Shown one piece after another: positions 1 through 8,095 of a DNA stretch of 15,722 nucleotides. The stretch covers positions 1 through 15,722 of the forward strand of contig PBPH01000085.1 in the NCBI GenBank assembly GCA_002725475.1. The letters run 5' to 3'. This stretch comes from Methanobacteriota archaeon (GTDB taxonomy: Archaea > Thermoplasmatota > Poseidoniia > Poseidoniales > Thalassarchaeaceae). Numbering within the stretch: the first letter of the stretch is position 1; each line of letters opens with the position of its first letter. A program made the translations under genes and the position numbers. The notes beneath the pieces are model-generated. The model made no database searches. It had not been told where the DNA came from and saw only the letters and a program-made list of their open reading frames with translations.

Positions 1-377
1 ATGAATACAGCGTCATCTTCGTTGGCACCAGTACCAACACTAAGCTCCATTCTATCTGAAGCATTAATGACTAAAGATCTTACAGATCTATATGATATAG
101 ACGTGGCTGCCTCAATAAAGTTAGCACCAGTTCCTGATATAGTAAAAGTATCTTCGTCTACAATCTGTATCGTATATTGACCTTCATCAAAAGTTCTCAG
201 CAGATTATCTGCGCCAGGTTTGACGTATAATCTCTCATTAGCATTTAAACCATGAGCTATGGATGTTACGGTGACTATTCCATTAGCCCTACCGTACGAA
301 GCACTGGTCCACGGTCCCTGTGGAACATTGCCAGTACCCTCAAGTCTTTGTTGTGAGGAACTCAGCCTAAACGTCAT
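1..377 (-). CDS. Putative virion structural protein, N-terminal 125 residues (3' end outside window)
   Basis: An open frame starts at ATG 375-377 and runs without a stop off the left edge, giving 125 complete codons. The protein begins MTFRLSSSQQ. The start is supported by a GGAG Shine-Dalgarno sequence 9 nt upstream (387-390) and by the 16-nt gap to the preceding stop codon, which is normal for this compact operon. Residues about 33-84 form a small beta-rich module with the pattern VTVTxxAHGL...N(E/D)R(L/V)...DTFT. It closely resembles a segment of the 2378-aa fibre in this window (residues about 330-390). Such modules are common in marine phage fibre and tail proteins. I do not recognise the whole protein. 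Its position downstream of fibre genes and its shared module suggest another tail or fibre component. The existence of the gene is well supported; its specific role is not. Confidence 0.8.
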   Translation of the reverse strand, partial: MTFRLSSSQQRLEGTGNVPQGPWTSASYGRANGIVTVTSIAHGLNANERLYVKPGADNLLRTFDEGQYTIQIVDEDTFTISGTGANFIEAATSISYRSVRSLVINASDRMELSVGTGANEDDAVF

Positions 378-393
378 CTATTTGTACTCCAGA

Positions 394-933
394 TTATGCT
401 GTTGTTACTTTAGTAATGTCAATAATACCAATCCACTTCACGGTTGAGGTAGTTGAAACTGACTCAACATCAAAACTAAAATATGCGTTGCTACCAATTT
501 GAAAAGCAACGGGAGATATAGTCCAGGATTCAACTCCTGGTAGGTGTTCATGTATCACCTGTTCATACTGGCCTTGTAAAGTAGGAACACCATTAGTGTC
601 TACTGTCACTACGCAATCATATATGGAAGCCAAAACATATGTGTTATTGTTTATCTCTTGACCAAATACTTTGCCCTTAACGAAAACGACACTGTTATGT
701 CCCAGTGCGGGGCTATTGGTAGAGATATTCGTACTCCCATCAAAACTTAAACGAAGTAAGTTGTCTGAAGGAGTAGTAGTACGTTTAGTTATATAGAGAT
801 CATTAGAGGCATCAGTGAAATCATCCGCTACCATATGAATAGCAGATATATTCTTAAGTTCGTAGTGGGTATTCAATACCTCCGTAGAACCTACGGCAAA
901 CCCGCCTATTGATGAGAAATTCTTCGTCGCCAT
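394..933 (-). CDS. Conserved phage hypothetical protein, probable structural (179 aa)
   Basis: This complete 179-aa frame runs from ATG 931-933 to TAA 394-396. It begins MATKNFSSIGGFAVGSTEVL and has a soluble, beta-rich composition with no signal peptide or membrane segment. A central stretch (residues about 38-50) mentions DDFTDASNDLYITKR. The C-terminus (about 150-177) alternates hydrophobic residues (YFSFDVES...VKWIGIIDITKV), as in a beta-sandwich. The 'MATKNF' opening resembles the N-termini of short structural proteins encoded near fibre genes in T4-like cyanophages, but that is from memory and I cannot name a domain. A perfect T4-type late promoter box (TATAAATA, 956-963) lies just upstream, so it can be transcribed independently of the giant fibre gene. 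The leader would be only about 16 nt. A GAGGT sequence (947-951) lies 13 nt from the ATG, a weak ribosome-site placement. It may be a fibre-associated or baseplate accessory protein. Confidence 0.8.
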   Translation of the reverse strand: MATKNFSSIGGFAVGSTEVLNTHYELKNISAIHMVADDFTDASNDLYITKRTTTPSDNLLRLSFDGSTNISTNSPALGHNSVVFVKGKVFGQEINNNTYVLASIYDCVVTVDTNGVPTLQGQYEQVIHEHLPGVESWTISPVAFQIGSNAYFSFDVESVSTTSTVKWIGIIDITKVTTA

Positions 934-955
934 TTGATTAGGTGTTACCTCAGAT

Positions 956-963
956 TATTTATA
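956..963 (-). promoter_or_regulatory. T4-type late promoter box TATAAATA
   Basis: The minus strand reads TATAAATA here, identical to the T4 late promoter -10 consensus read by host polymerase carrying the phage gp55 sigma and gp33. It overlaps the TAA stop of the 2378-aa fibre gene (959-961) and lies 22 nt before the ATG of the 179-aa gene. Initiation would fall near 949-950. No -35 element is expected for this promoter class. A short inverted repeat, AGGT-AAC-ACCT (940-950), lies in the predicted leader. Use as a promoter is inferred from the match and position. Confidence 0.65.
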
Positions 964-3900
964 CCTTGACCTTTGTAGTTGTGTACCTACCAGTAAAGGT
1001 CGTAGAGCTAGACGCAGCAGTTGATTTAGCCAATGTGATTTGAACAGAGTTTGAACTGACACTTACACTAGCATCCATCAGATCATTATGAGATGTGATA
1101 GAGTTAGTGATAGTGGCAAATGCTTCTGTACCTGTAGCAGAACATACAGCAGTTACTTCAAACATATGAACCTTGGAGTCATTGCTCTCGATGGTAATCA
1201 ATGTCTTAGATCCCTTATAAGCAGTCTTATCAAAAGCTGTGAAGGTAACAGTAGTACCAAAGGATGATATCTCTCCACCTTCAATTCTTGCGTCATTTAA
1301 TTCTACAAATGTAGCAGTAGAATCAAATAAGGTTAAGTAAGAAGTTGCTCCACCTGCTTCAAAGTTTCTATTAACCTTGAATCCTGCTTTTGCTCCAGTT
1401 GCATCTAGTGACAAGAATTGTTTGTCACTGGCCATATTGAAGCGCAGTTCATTCTGTAGTCCACTGATCTTACCGTGGGCAACGTCAGGGTTACTTAACG
1501 TAGCAACAGTAAAGGTTACATCAGTACCAGCACCACCACCAAGTAGACCACCACCAATTGTGATAACCTCACCTTGCTCAAATTTAACACCACCAGTGTT
1601 AACAGTGATGCTTGAGATAGTACCATTAGCATCGGTAACGATATCAAATGTAGCACCACTACCAGCAAACTCAGAAACACCAGCAACAGCGTTAAATGAT
1701 GCTGATTGATCATATGCTGCGGCAGTAGCGTTAAAGGATCCTGGAGACGCTCCTAGGGTACCATCATCGAACGTTGCGATAGTACCAGCAACTAACTGAT
1801 GCTTTAGGAATATTCCACCAGTAACTTCAAAGTCTTTACTACTTCTAACCTTAATAATGGATGTTCCTTTACGTTGAACATCTAAGGTATCTGTACCAGT
1901 TGTACCATTGAGAGTTAATGTTCCTTCAACATCAACTAACTTGGTCGTCTTAAGTATAAACTTATCTTTATCAATTGATAGTGAGTTTAAACCAGCGTTA
2001 TAAAACTCGAATGTGTCTTCGTCAGAGCCAGGTGTTACCTCAGTTAATATGTAAGTATCTTGGTCAACGTCACGTACTCCACCAAGAGATACGTAATCAA
2101 TACCATTATATCCTTCGTACTGTGATGTAGTAGTGTTGTAGCGTATACCACCTACGTATGTGTCATCAGCAGGAGGTCTGTTATTTGTATCACCAACAGG
2201 AACTATGAAAGTACCTGTGCCATCAACTCTAACGTTTCTAGCAACGCCTGGTTTGATATTAATACCAGTACCAGCAGCATCAGTTATAATAACTGTTTGA
2301 GCAGAATCAGTACCAATGACTCCTGAGTCAAGTGTTACTGTATCTCCAATAACATAATCTTTACCACCAGTGTTTACTGTTACTGTTGTAATAGAACTAC
2401 TTACAACTGTTACATCAACCGTACCACCAGAACCCTTTCCAGTTCCTGTTGCTGTAATTGCTACGTTAGTGAACGTACCATCAGTGAATGTTGTACCACT
2501 TCCTGAAGTGTCTAATGTTACTAGCTGTCCAAATGATTGTGAAACAGTACCAGCCTGGTTAGATATTTCAGAATCAGTAATTCTTAATCTACTATTTGTT
2601 TGAATATATCCTGTAGTCTCAACATGACCTTTGTCCATGTCAACCTTAAAGGTTGTACTGGTACCGTCATTGATAATAAAGTCTCTATCAGCAGCACCTG
2701 TAAAGGTTACTCCACCCTGTCCTTTTGGTTGGAATCTGAGATTAACATTGGCATCTGTACCAATAGCTTCTATAGAAGCATCGTTATTAATCTGAAGTCC
2801 AGCAGCAGCAGTACCAGTCTTGATAGTGCTGTTAGCAGTATCAACTAATAGAACTGGGCTAGAAGTAGCAGTAGTAGAACCTACTTGGAAATCATTACCA
2901 ATTCTAAGATCAGTTCCCCATCTACCTACCTCTGCTCCAGCAACAGAAACGCCAAGGCTATCTGGACCTTGATGGAATAGACCTGTAGTAGCAGAGGTTA
3001 CAAAATTTAAACTAGGAGCAGCAGCAGTACCATCAGCAAGACTTGCTGTTGTATTAGTAAGAGTTACATTACCAACTGTCTGGGTCAGGTCACCTTCTAA
3101 AGCAAAGTTACCTGTTTGTGTTGTGTCACCTGTTGCTGTGGTAGTACCTGTGATAGTTAAGGTATCAGTTGACTCATCACCAAATACTAAGTTACCTTTA
3201 ACTGTAAGGCTACCATCGAAGGTAGCATCACCAGCAGAAGTTAAATGACCATTCTCACCATCAACCTGGAACTTAGTAGCAGTCTTACCAACACTAATAG
3301 TTCCTTCATAGAGAGTTGGGTCTTTAGTACCAGCAATCTTAAAGGCATCGGAGATCATTGCTCCGTCGTGGGTTAATTCCCAACGATCATCCGTTGTTGT
3401 ACTAGCAACACTAAGATCATATGGTGTACCAGTAGTTTCTGGTCCAGCGTTACCACCTGAAATTCTTGCTTTTAATGTTTGTCCTGTGTTATAACCATAA
3501 CCACCTTCAGTGACAGTTACGTCTCTAATAAAACCTACTTTGGTTACAGTGTATTGGAATCCAGAACCTGTACCACCTACATTAGCAGGATCAACACTTA
3601 GGACATCACCAACAGCATAAGGACCACCAGTTAGACTGATGTTCTCTACAGTGCTTATGACAGTAGTGTTAGCAGATAATGTAGCAGCAAATCCAGAACC
3701 AGTATTACCTAAGTCCGAAGCAAGTAACTGTATGGTATCTCCAACAGCATAGTTCTCACCTTGAGCATTACTCTTGAATACAGTAACCGCTCCACCAGCA
3801 ACAGTGACATCAGCGGTCATGTTATCACCATAGTTGCCAGTTGAACCACTGTTAATGGTTAAAGCAGCACCCATGTTGGCATGCATTGAGCAGATATAAT

Positions 3901-6900
3901 CTGCTGTCTCTCCAGCAACTCCAGTACGTAGAACTACGTCAGTAAAAGCACCTGCTTCTCCAGGAGTTCCATGAGGTATAGAAACTATATCAGTATTAAG
4001 AGATTGACCATCCTCTCTACTGATTAATAGAGGATGACCTGCGTTAGATGAGTCAGACTGATCGAAGCGGTAAGTATTACCCTCGATCATAGTGATAGGT
4101 GCCTGTGTACTACCATCTATGACATAAACTTCGTCAGGAGGTGAAGCACCAGGGTTTGTTATTACTGTTACAGTAAATGTTTGGAGTGGTGAGTTGTATA
4201 CAGTAATACCATCATACTGTCCGTCTGTATATCCTGAACCACCGTTGGTTATATTTACTTCCCAACCTGGAACAATGAAGTCAGCAGTAGCAGTGTTGGT
4301 TGGTTCTGCAGCACCGCTTACCCAACTGAAAGCTATTCCACTATATGAGCCAGCAGTATAAGCACTACCATTGTTGGTAATGTTACCTGTTAAGGACTGG
4401 AAGTTTACGCCAAGTATAGCGTCTCCACCAGCACCACCAGTCAATGTTAAAGAAGGTGCGGTGTCATAACACTCACCACCACCTGTTATTACGATCTCTG
4501 TAAGTCTTGCGTTGGTCTTACTGAAAGCAGGAGTTAATACAGCCTCAGTGATTGGGTTACCACCAGTTATCTGAACTGATGGAACAAAGTTATAACCAGC
4601 ACCAATATTTGTTAAGTTTACGGCTCCTATTGGGAAACCAATTGTACTTGTAGCAGCACCACCAGATCCTGTGGTGTCTCCTGTAGTAGCAGCAATGGTT
4701 ACAGTAGGAGCAGATACATATCCACTACCTCTAGAGTTGATTGCTATGCTAGCAATGCCTCTACCATTATAAACTGTGAAACTAGCATCTGTAGTCTGTG
4801 ATTCATCAGACTGTGTTATATTTGGAAGAGTAGAACCATCATAAAGGGTTCCTTGCTCTGTAATAGTAATAGAGTTAACAGCACCAGCACTAACTGTACA
4901 AGTAGCAGTAGCATTGACACCCTTAAACATATGGGTCTCACCAGCAGCTGATGCTGAAGCAGTTAAGGTTACAGCACCACCACCCTGTGAATTAGATACC
5001 TGGAAAGTATCTCCACTAACGTTAATGATATAATAAGTATTACCTTGTGTAAGACCAGGAGTTTCAGATCCACCAGAGTTATCATAAACAACCCTAAGGT
5101 TATTTGTAAATGGATGATCTACAAGGGTTATTGTATTACCAGATATATCTGTCTCAGTATTCCAACTAAAAGTATTGGGTTCTTCAATAGTTAAAGTAGG
5201 AGCAGATGCATAATCAGCACCACCATCTGCTATCTCAATCCTGTTAATTATACCATAAGGATCTAGAACACAACTAGCATCTGGATTCGTTGGTGATGTT
5301 CCTGTACCAGCACTGAAAGTAACATCAGGAGGACTTGTATAAAGAGTACCACCATTAGATAATACAAGTGTCTTAAGTGAACCGTTGTTTAGATCTAATG
5401 TACAGTTTGCCTGACCTGGAACAGCAGGATCAGTGTCTAAGCTTAGGTTTGATGTACCACCAGTATATCCGTCACCAGTATTATTAATGTTAACAGTAGC
5501 AACCTGCTCTGTAGATATTAATAAGTTGGTATCTGATAGTAAACCATATGCGTTAAATCCACCTCTTCTTTGTAATGAACCGAGGAAGATGTCAATAGAA
5601 CCAGTCTGAGCAGTGTTGAAACTACCAACCTTACCTGCGTCAAAGTATGCGTTCTCGTTAAATATTACCTCACCGTTAAATGTGATGTCTTCGTTACCAG
5701 CAGGGTCAATTAGTAGAGCACCAGATGTTGTAGAGAAGGTGTTACCTGCGAGACGAATATTACCAGTCTCGATGTATGCTGGATAAATGTTTGTTGTACC
5801 AGTGTTGTCAGATAGACCGATACTGGTTGCTTGCTGAGATGATGATGTAGACTGGAAGTTAACGTTACCAGTTTCTTGGTCAACTAGGAATACTTCACCA
5901 ACTCTGAAGTCACCTTTCTGGTCGGTTGAAGAATAGAATACTCTACCACCATTAGATTCGACAGCTTCATTAGCTTGGTTAGCTAACGAACCGTCGTTCG
6001 TCATGTCCTTACCAGCACCAATATACATGAAGTTGTGTGCTGACAGGATGAGTTTACATCCATTACCATCAGCTACAGCACCCTTGTTACCGTATATGTT
6101 GGAAGAAGCAATTGCTTTTAATTCACAACCAAACTCACTGTAGTCAACAAGTGCGATACCTGTAGCAGAGTCACCACCATCAGAACGAATGTCCTTAGGA
6201 GAAGGTGTATCAGAAAATGCGGTTGACTGATCAGTACCATTAAAGTGAATTAATAGAACAGTGTTTATGTCTGTTCCATATTCTGAAGTAGGAGCTGTGA
6301 AGTTACCTGTAAATCTTGCGGTTCCAGCACTACATCTAATCTCATCAATATATCCTGTAAAGAAATTAGATCCAGTTCCAGTAGCAGAACCTATATTAAG
6401 TGTCTTTGTATCACCGTAGTTATTGGTATCTGTATATGTAGAACCTACTTGAGTACCATTAACAAACAGTTTTGTATCTCCATTATAACGAGAAAGAGCG
6501 ATATGAGCCCATGTGTCAACTGATAAACTACCACCACTGATGTGCTCAGTTGTACCAGAACCAAACTTAACTACACCACCAGTGTGATATAGGTATGGAG
6601 CTGTATCTGATGTAGCACCAGTACGGAAGTCTAAGATACTATTTGTACCAGTATTATTAGTTGGATATACCCAAGCTTCTATAGCAAAGTTCTGAGTACC
6701 AAAACCAAAGTCTTCCTGAGTCTCTACACTAATGAAGTCACCAGTACCGTCAAGCTCTAATGAACCAGTACCAAACTTCTGGATTGTAGTATCAATTCTA
6801 GCGTCAGCATTAGGAGTAAGAGTCTTACCTACTTCTAATTCTGTTGTGAATTGTCCCTCACCTTTACCATTAAGGTAAATGTAAGTTCCATCATTCTGTG

Positions 6901-8095
6901 TTATTTCACCATAACCTTCTACCTTTTTATAGGTTATATTACCACTTGTATTTCCAGCAGTAAGAGCAAAGGTGAAAGTGTCAGCAGTAGGTGCTCCTGT
7001 GACCACATAATAACCATCAGTAGCACCACCAGATATAACGTCAACCCATACACGATCATTGGTTACTAGACCATGAGCAGTCTTAGTAACAGTTACAACA
7101 TTACTTGATAAAGCATATGTACCTGACTTAAACTGATTCTCTAACTGATATATCTTCTCCGAGGCAGCAAATGTACCAGATACACCAGATAGTTTTAATC
7201 TAGCAGTACCAGTACCATGCTTACCAGTAGCACCCTGAATACCTTTAATACCTTCGTTAGCGAAGTATATGAAAGAGTTCTGCCACTCACAACGAACACC
7301 ATTCGTTAGTATAACACCTGTAGAATTAGGTACTATGAATGTTACTTCATTGAAAAGTACAGCAGTTTCTAATGTACTTGCGCTAGCAATAGCACCATCT
7401 AACTTAGCACCACGTCCAGCATCTCCAGCGTCAAATCCATAGGGGTCTGATGCAGAGGTAGTACTACCTTTGTTTATTAATGTTACTCTATTAATATAAG
7501 CACTTCTTTCTGAATCCCAGCTATTAGCACAAACGAAAGCATAACCAGTATCGTTTCCGCTATTATAAAGACCATCCTTGATGGTCAAATCAGAGATAGT
7601 AGTATCTCCAGCTAATACAAATATATCTAAATCTCTTGTCGCCGTTGAAGGCTTAATTTGTGTTGCTCTTAAACCATCTCCACGTACAGTTACACCATCA
7701 GGTACGTTTAATGGAACAGTTTCTTCAAATTCTCCAGCACCAACATGTACAATATCACCAGCAGTAGCAACTGATAATGCTTTAGCAACTGTTATGAATG
7801 GTGTTAATGCACTCTTACCTCTAGGGGAACCACCTGCTAGATTAGCAGTATCACTTCCTGTTTTGGAAACATACCAAGTTGTACCAGGACCATTTGTAAG
7901 ATCCGCAGCCAGCATGGATCCAGTAACGCTTGCCGTGTTAGGCTGAGCATTACCTACCTCAACGATAGTACCTGAATTGTTTACATAAAGCTTTTTGTCC
8001 GCTATATTCAGCGCGACTTCCTTATCAAGTAGATCGAGGTTTGTCGGTGTCGCTGAAGCCGTCGTTGAGCTTTTGAGTTTGATCCTCGTTGCCAT
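959..8095 (-). CDS. Giant mosaic tail fibre / adhesin with beta-helix, LamG and cupredoxin-like domains (2378 aa)
   Basis: Residues 1-48 (MATRIKLKSS...DKEVALNIADKKLYV) resemble the Mtd_N-type fibre N-terminal domain. Residues about 71-290 look like a right-handed beta-helix (WYVSKTGSD, GDIVHVGAGEFEE). A VTVTKTAHGL module spans about 330-390 and a LamG-like lectin domain about 440-620. A segment familiar from cyanophage structural proteins covers about 656-745 (GNKGAVADGNG, QKGDFRVGEVF, DQETGNVNF). About 865-1545 is a G-x-Y repeat array interrupted by a cupredoxin-like domain (about 1312-1416). The fibre motif DGTAAAPSLNF...TGLF follows at about 1688-1705, then GGIRYNTTTSQYEGYNG near 1982-1998, and a beta-rich C-terminus. 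The ATG at 8093-8095 is chosen because it gives the recognised N-terminus, although it lies 71 nt inside the preceding coiled-coil gene. No signal peptide is seen. The likely role is a distal tail fibre or virion-surface adhesin that binds host glycans. 'Virion structural protein' is the safe name. Confidence 0.9.
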   Translation of the reverse strand: MATRIKLKSSTTASATPTNLDLLDKEVALNIADKKLYVNNSGTIVEVGNAQPNTASVTGSMLAADLTNGPGTTWYVSKTGSDTANLAGGSPRGKSALTPFITVAKALSVATAGDIVHVGAGEFEETVPLNVPDGVTVRGDGLRATQIKPSTATRDLDIFVLAGDTTISDLTIKDGLYNSGNDTGYAFVCANSWDSERSAYINRVTLINKGSTTSASDPYGFDAGDAGRGAKLDGAIASASTLETAVLFNEVTFIVPNSTGVILTNGVRCEWQNSFIYFANEGIKGIQGATGKHGTGTARLKLSGVSGTFAASEKIYQLENQFKSGTYALSSNVVTVTKTAHGLVTNDRVWVDVISGGATDGYYVVTGAPTADTFTFALTAGNTSGNITYKKVEGYGEITQNDGTYIYLNGKGEGQFTTELEVGKTLTPNADARIDTTIQKFGTGSLELDGTGDFISVETQEDFGFGTQNFAIEAWVYPTNNTGTNSILDFRTGATSDTAPYLYHTGGVVKFGSGTTEHISGGSLSVDTWAHIALSRYNGDTKLFVNGTQVGSTYTDTNNYGDTKTLNIGSATGTGSNFFTGYIDEIRCSAGTARFTGNFTAPTSEYGTDINTVLLIHFNGTDQSTAFSDTPSPKDIRSDGGDSATGIALVDYSEFGCELKAIASSNIYGNKGAVADGNGCKLILSAHNFMYIGAGKDMTNDGSLANQANEAVESNGGRVFYSSTDQKGDFRVGEVFLVDQETGNVNFQSTSSSQQATSIGLSDNTGTTNIYPAYIETGNIRLAGNTFSTTSGALLIDPAGNEDITFNGEVIFNENAYFDAGKVGSFNTAQTGSIDIFLGSLQRRGGFNAYGLLSDTNLLISTEQVATVNINNTGDGYTGGTSNLSLDTDPAVPGQANCTLDLNNGSLKTLVLSNGGTLYTSPPDVTFSAGTGTSPTNPDASCVLDPYGIINRIEIADGGADYASAPTLTIEEPNTFSWNTETDISGNTITLVDHPFTNNLRVVYDNSGGSETPGLTQGNTYYIINVSGDTFQVSNSQGGGAVTLTASASAAGETHMFKGVNATATCTVSAGAVNSITITEQGTLYDGSTLPNITQSDESQTTDASFTVYNGRGIASIAINSRGSGYVSAPTVTIAATTGDTTGSGGAATSTIGFPIGAVNLTNIGAGYNFVPSVQITGGNPITEAVLTPAFSKTNARLTEIVITGGGECYDTAPSLTLTGGAGGDAILGVNFQSLTGNITNNGSAYTAGSYSGIAFSWVSGAAEPTNTATADFIVPGWEVNITNGGSGYTDGQYDGITVYNSPLQTFTVTVITNPGASPPDEVYVIDGSTQAPITMIEGNTYRFDQSDSSNAGHPLLISREDGQSLNTDIVSIPHGTPGEAGAFTDVVLRTGVAGETADYICSMHANMGAALTINSGSTGNYGDNMTADVTVAGGAVTVFKSNAQGENYAVGDTIQLLASDLGNTGSGFAATLSANTTVISTVENISLTGGPYAVGDVLSVDPANVGGTGSGFQYTVTKVGFIRDVTVTEGGYGYNTGQTLKARISGGNAGPETTGTPYDLSVASTTTDDRWELTHDGAMISDAFKIAGTKDPTLYEGTISVGKTATKFQVDGENGHLTSAGDATFDGSLTVKGNLVFGDESTDTLTITGTTTATGDTTQTGNFALEGDLTQTVGNVTLTNTTASLADGTAAAPSLNFVTSATTGLFHQGPDSLGVSVAGAEVGRWGTDLRIGNDFQVGSTTATSSPVLLVDTANSTIKTGTAAAGLQINNDASIEAIGTDANVNLRFQPKGQGGVTFTGAADRDFIINDGTSTTFKVDMDKGHVETTGYIQTNSRLRITDSEISNQAGTVSQSFGQLVTLDTSGSGTTFTDGTFTNVAITATGTGKGSGGTVDVTVVSSSITTVTVNTGGKDYVIGDTVTLDSGVIGTDSAQTVIITDAAGTGINIKPGVARNVRVDGTGTFIVPVGDTNNRPPADDTYVGGIRYNTTTSQYEGYNGIDYVSLGGVRDVDQDTYILTEVTPGSDEDTFEFYNAGLNSLSIDKDKFILKTTKLVDVEGTLTLNGTTGTDTLDVQRKGTSIIKVRSSKDFEVTGGIFLKHQLVAGTIATFDDGTLGASPGSFNATAAAYDQSASFNAVAGVSEFAGSGATFDIVTDANGTISSITVNTGGVKFEQGEVITIGGGLLGGGAGTDVTFTVATLSNPDVAHGKISGLQNELRFNMASDKQFLSLDATGAKAGFKVNRNFEAGGATSYLTLFDSTATFVELNDARIEGGEISSFGTTVTFTAFDKTAYKGSKTLITIESNDSKVHMFEVTAVCSATGTEAFATITNSITSHNDLMDASVSVSSNSVQITLAKSTAASSSTTFTGRYTTTKVKV
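3461..5503 (-). repeat. Degenerate protein repeat array (G-x-G-Y type) in the giant fibre
   Basis: Within residues about 865-1545 of the 2378-aa fibre there are about twelve copies of a loose unit with the pattern hydrophobic-x-x-(I/V)-x-(I/V)-x-x-x-G-x-x-Y-x-x-x-P-x-(V/L)-x-(I/L). Examples are IASIAINSRGSGYVSAPTVTI and LTEIVITGGGECYDTAPSLTL, each cited here only as a pattern example. Tyr877 marks the first copy and Tyr1535 the last in the dense block. Two outlying copies sit at Tyr1914 and Phe2172. The repeats are divergent in protein sequence and not obvious as DNA repeats. They probably form stacked beta-hairpins in the fibre shaft. The cupredoxin-like domain sits inside the array. Confidence 0.75.
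3848..4162 (-). other. Cupredoxin-like (blue-copper-type) domain inside the giant fibre
   Basis: Residues about 1312-1416 of the 2378-aa protein contain an N-terminal strand (EVYVIDGSTQAPITM), then NTYRFDQSDSSNAGHPLLIS, and finally ADYICSMHANMGAALTI. His1354 (codon 4034-4036), Cys1402 (3890-3892), His1405 and Met1408 occupy the four positions expected of a type-1 copper site. The C-x2-H-x2-M spacing is that of amicyanin, and the 48-residue His-to-Cys distance is close to that of plastocyanin. The fold and the ligand set are inferred from sequence pattern only. Related domains with this FDQSDSSN-x-GHP signature occur, from memory, in other marine phage structural proteins. Whether copper is bound is unknown. 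Confidence 0.65.
6236..6778 (-). other. LamG / concanavalin A-like lectin domain inside the giant fibre
   Basis: Residues about 440-620 of the 2378-aa fibre match the LamG-type jelly roll. They read SLELDGTGDFISV at the start, then FAIEAWVYP, then WAHIALSRYNGDTKLFVNGTQVG, then FFTGYIDEIRCSAGTARFTGNF, and end with VLLIHFNGT. These are the classic landmarks of the LamG_3 / laminin-G family (WVY strand, W-x-H-x-A-x-x-R, FVNG, GxIDExR). It is inserted between the N-terminal beta-helix part and the segment beginning GCELKAIASSNIYGN. In phage fibres such domains commonly bind carbohydrate, so a role in recognising host-surface glycan is a reasonable inference. Confidence 0.8.

Noticed and set aside
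940..950. AGGT-AAC-ACCT inverted repeat as an intrinsic terminator.
   Set aside because: The stem is only 4 bp with a 3-nt loop and no following T-run on the minus strand, so termination is not supported.
7205..7255. Collagen-like Gly-X-Y run in the giant fibre (GIKGIQGATGKHGTG).
   Set aside because: Only about five triplets are present, too few for a collagen helix. The run is more likely a turn-rich strand linker.
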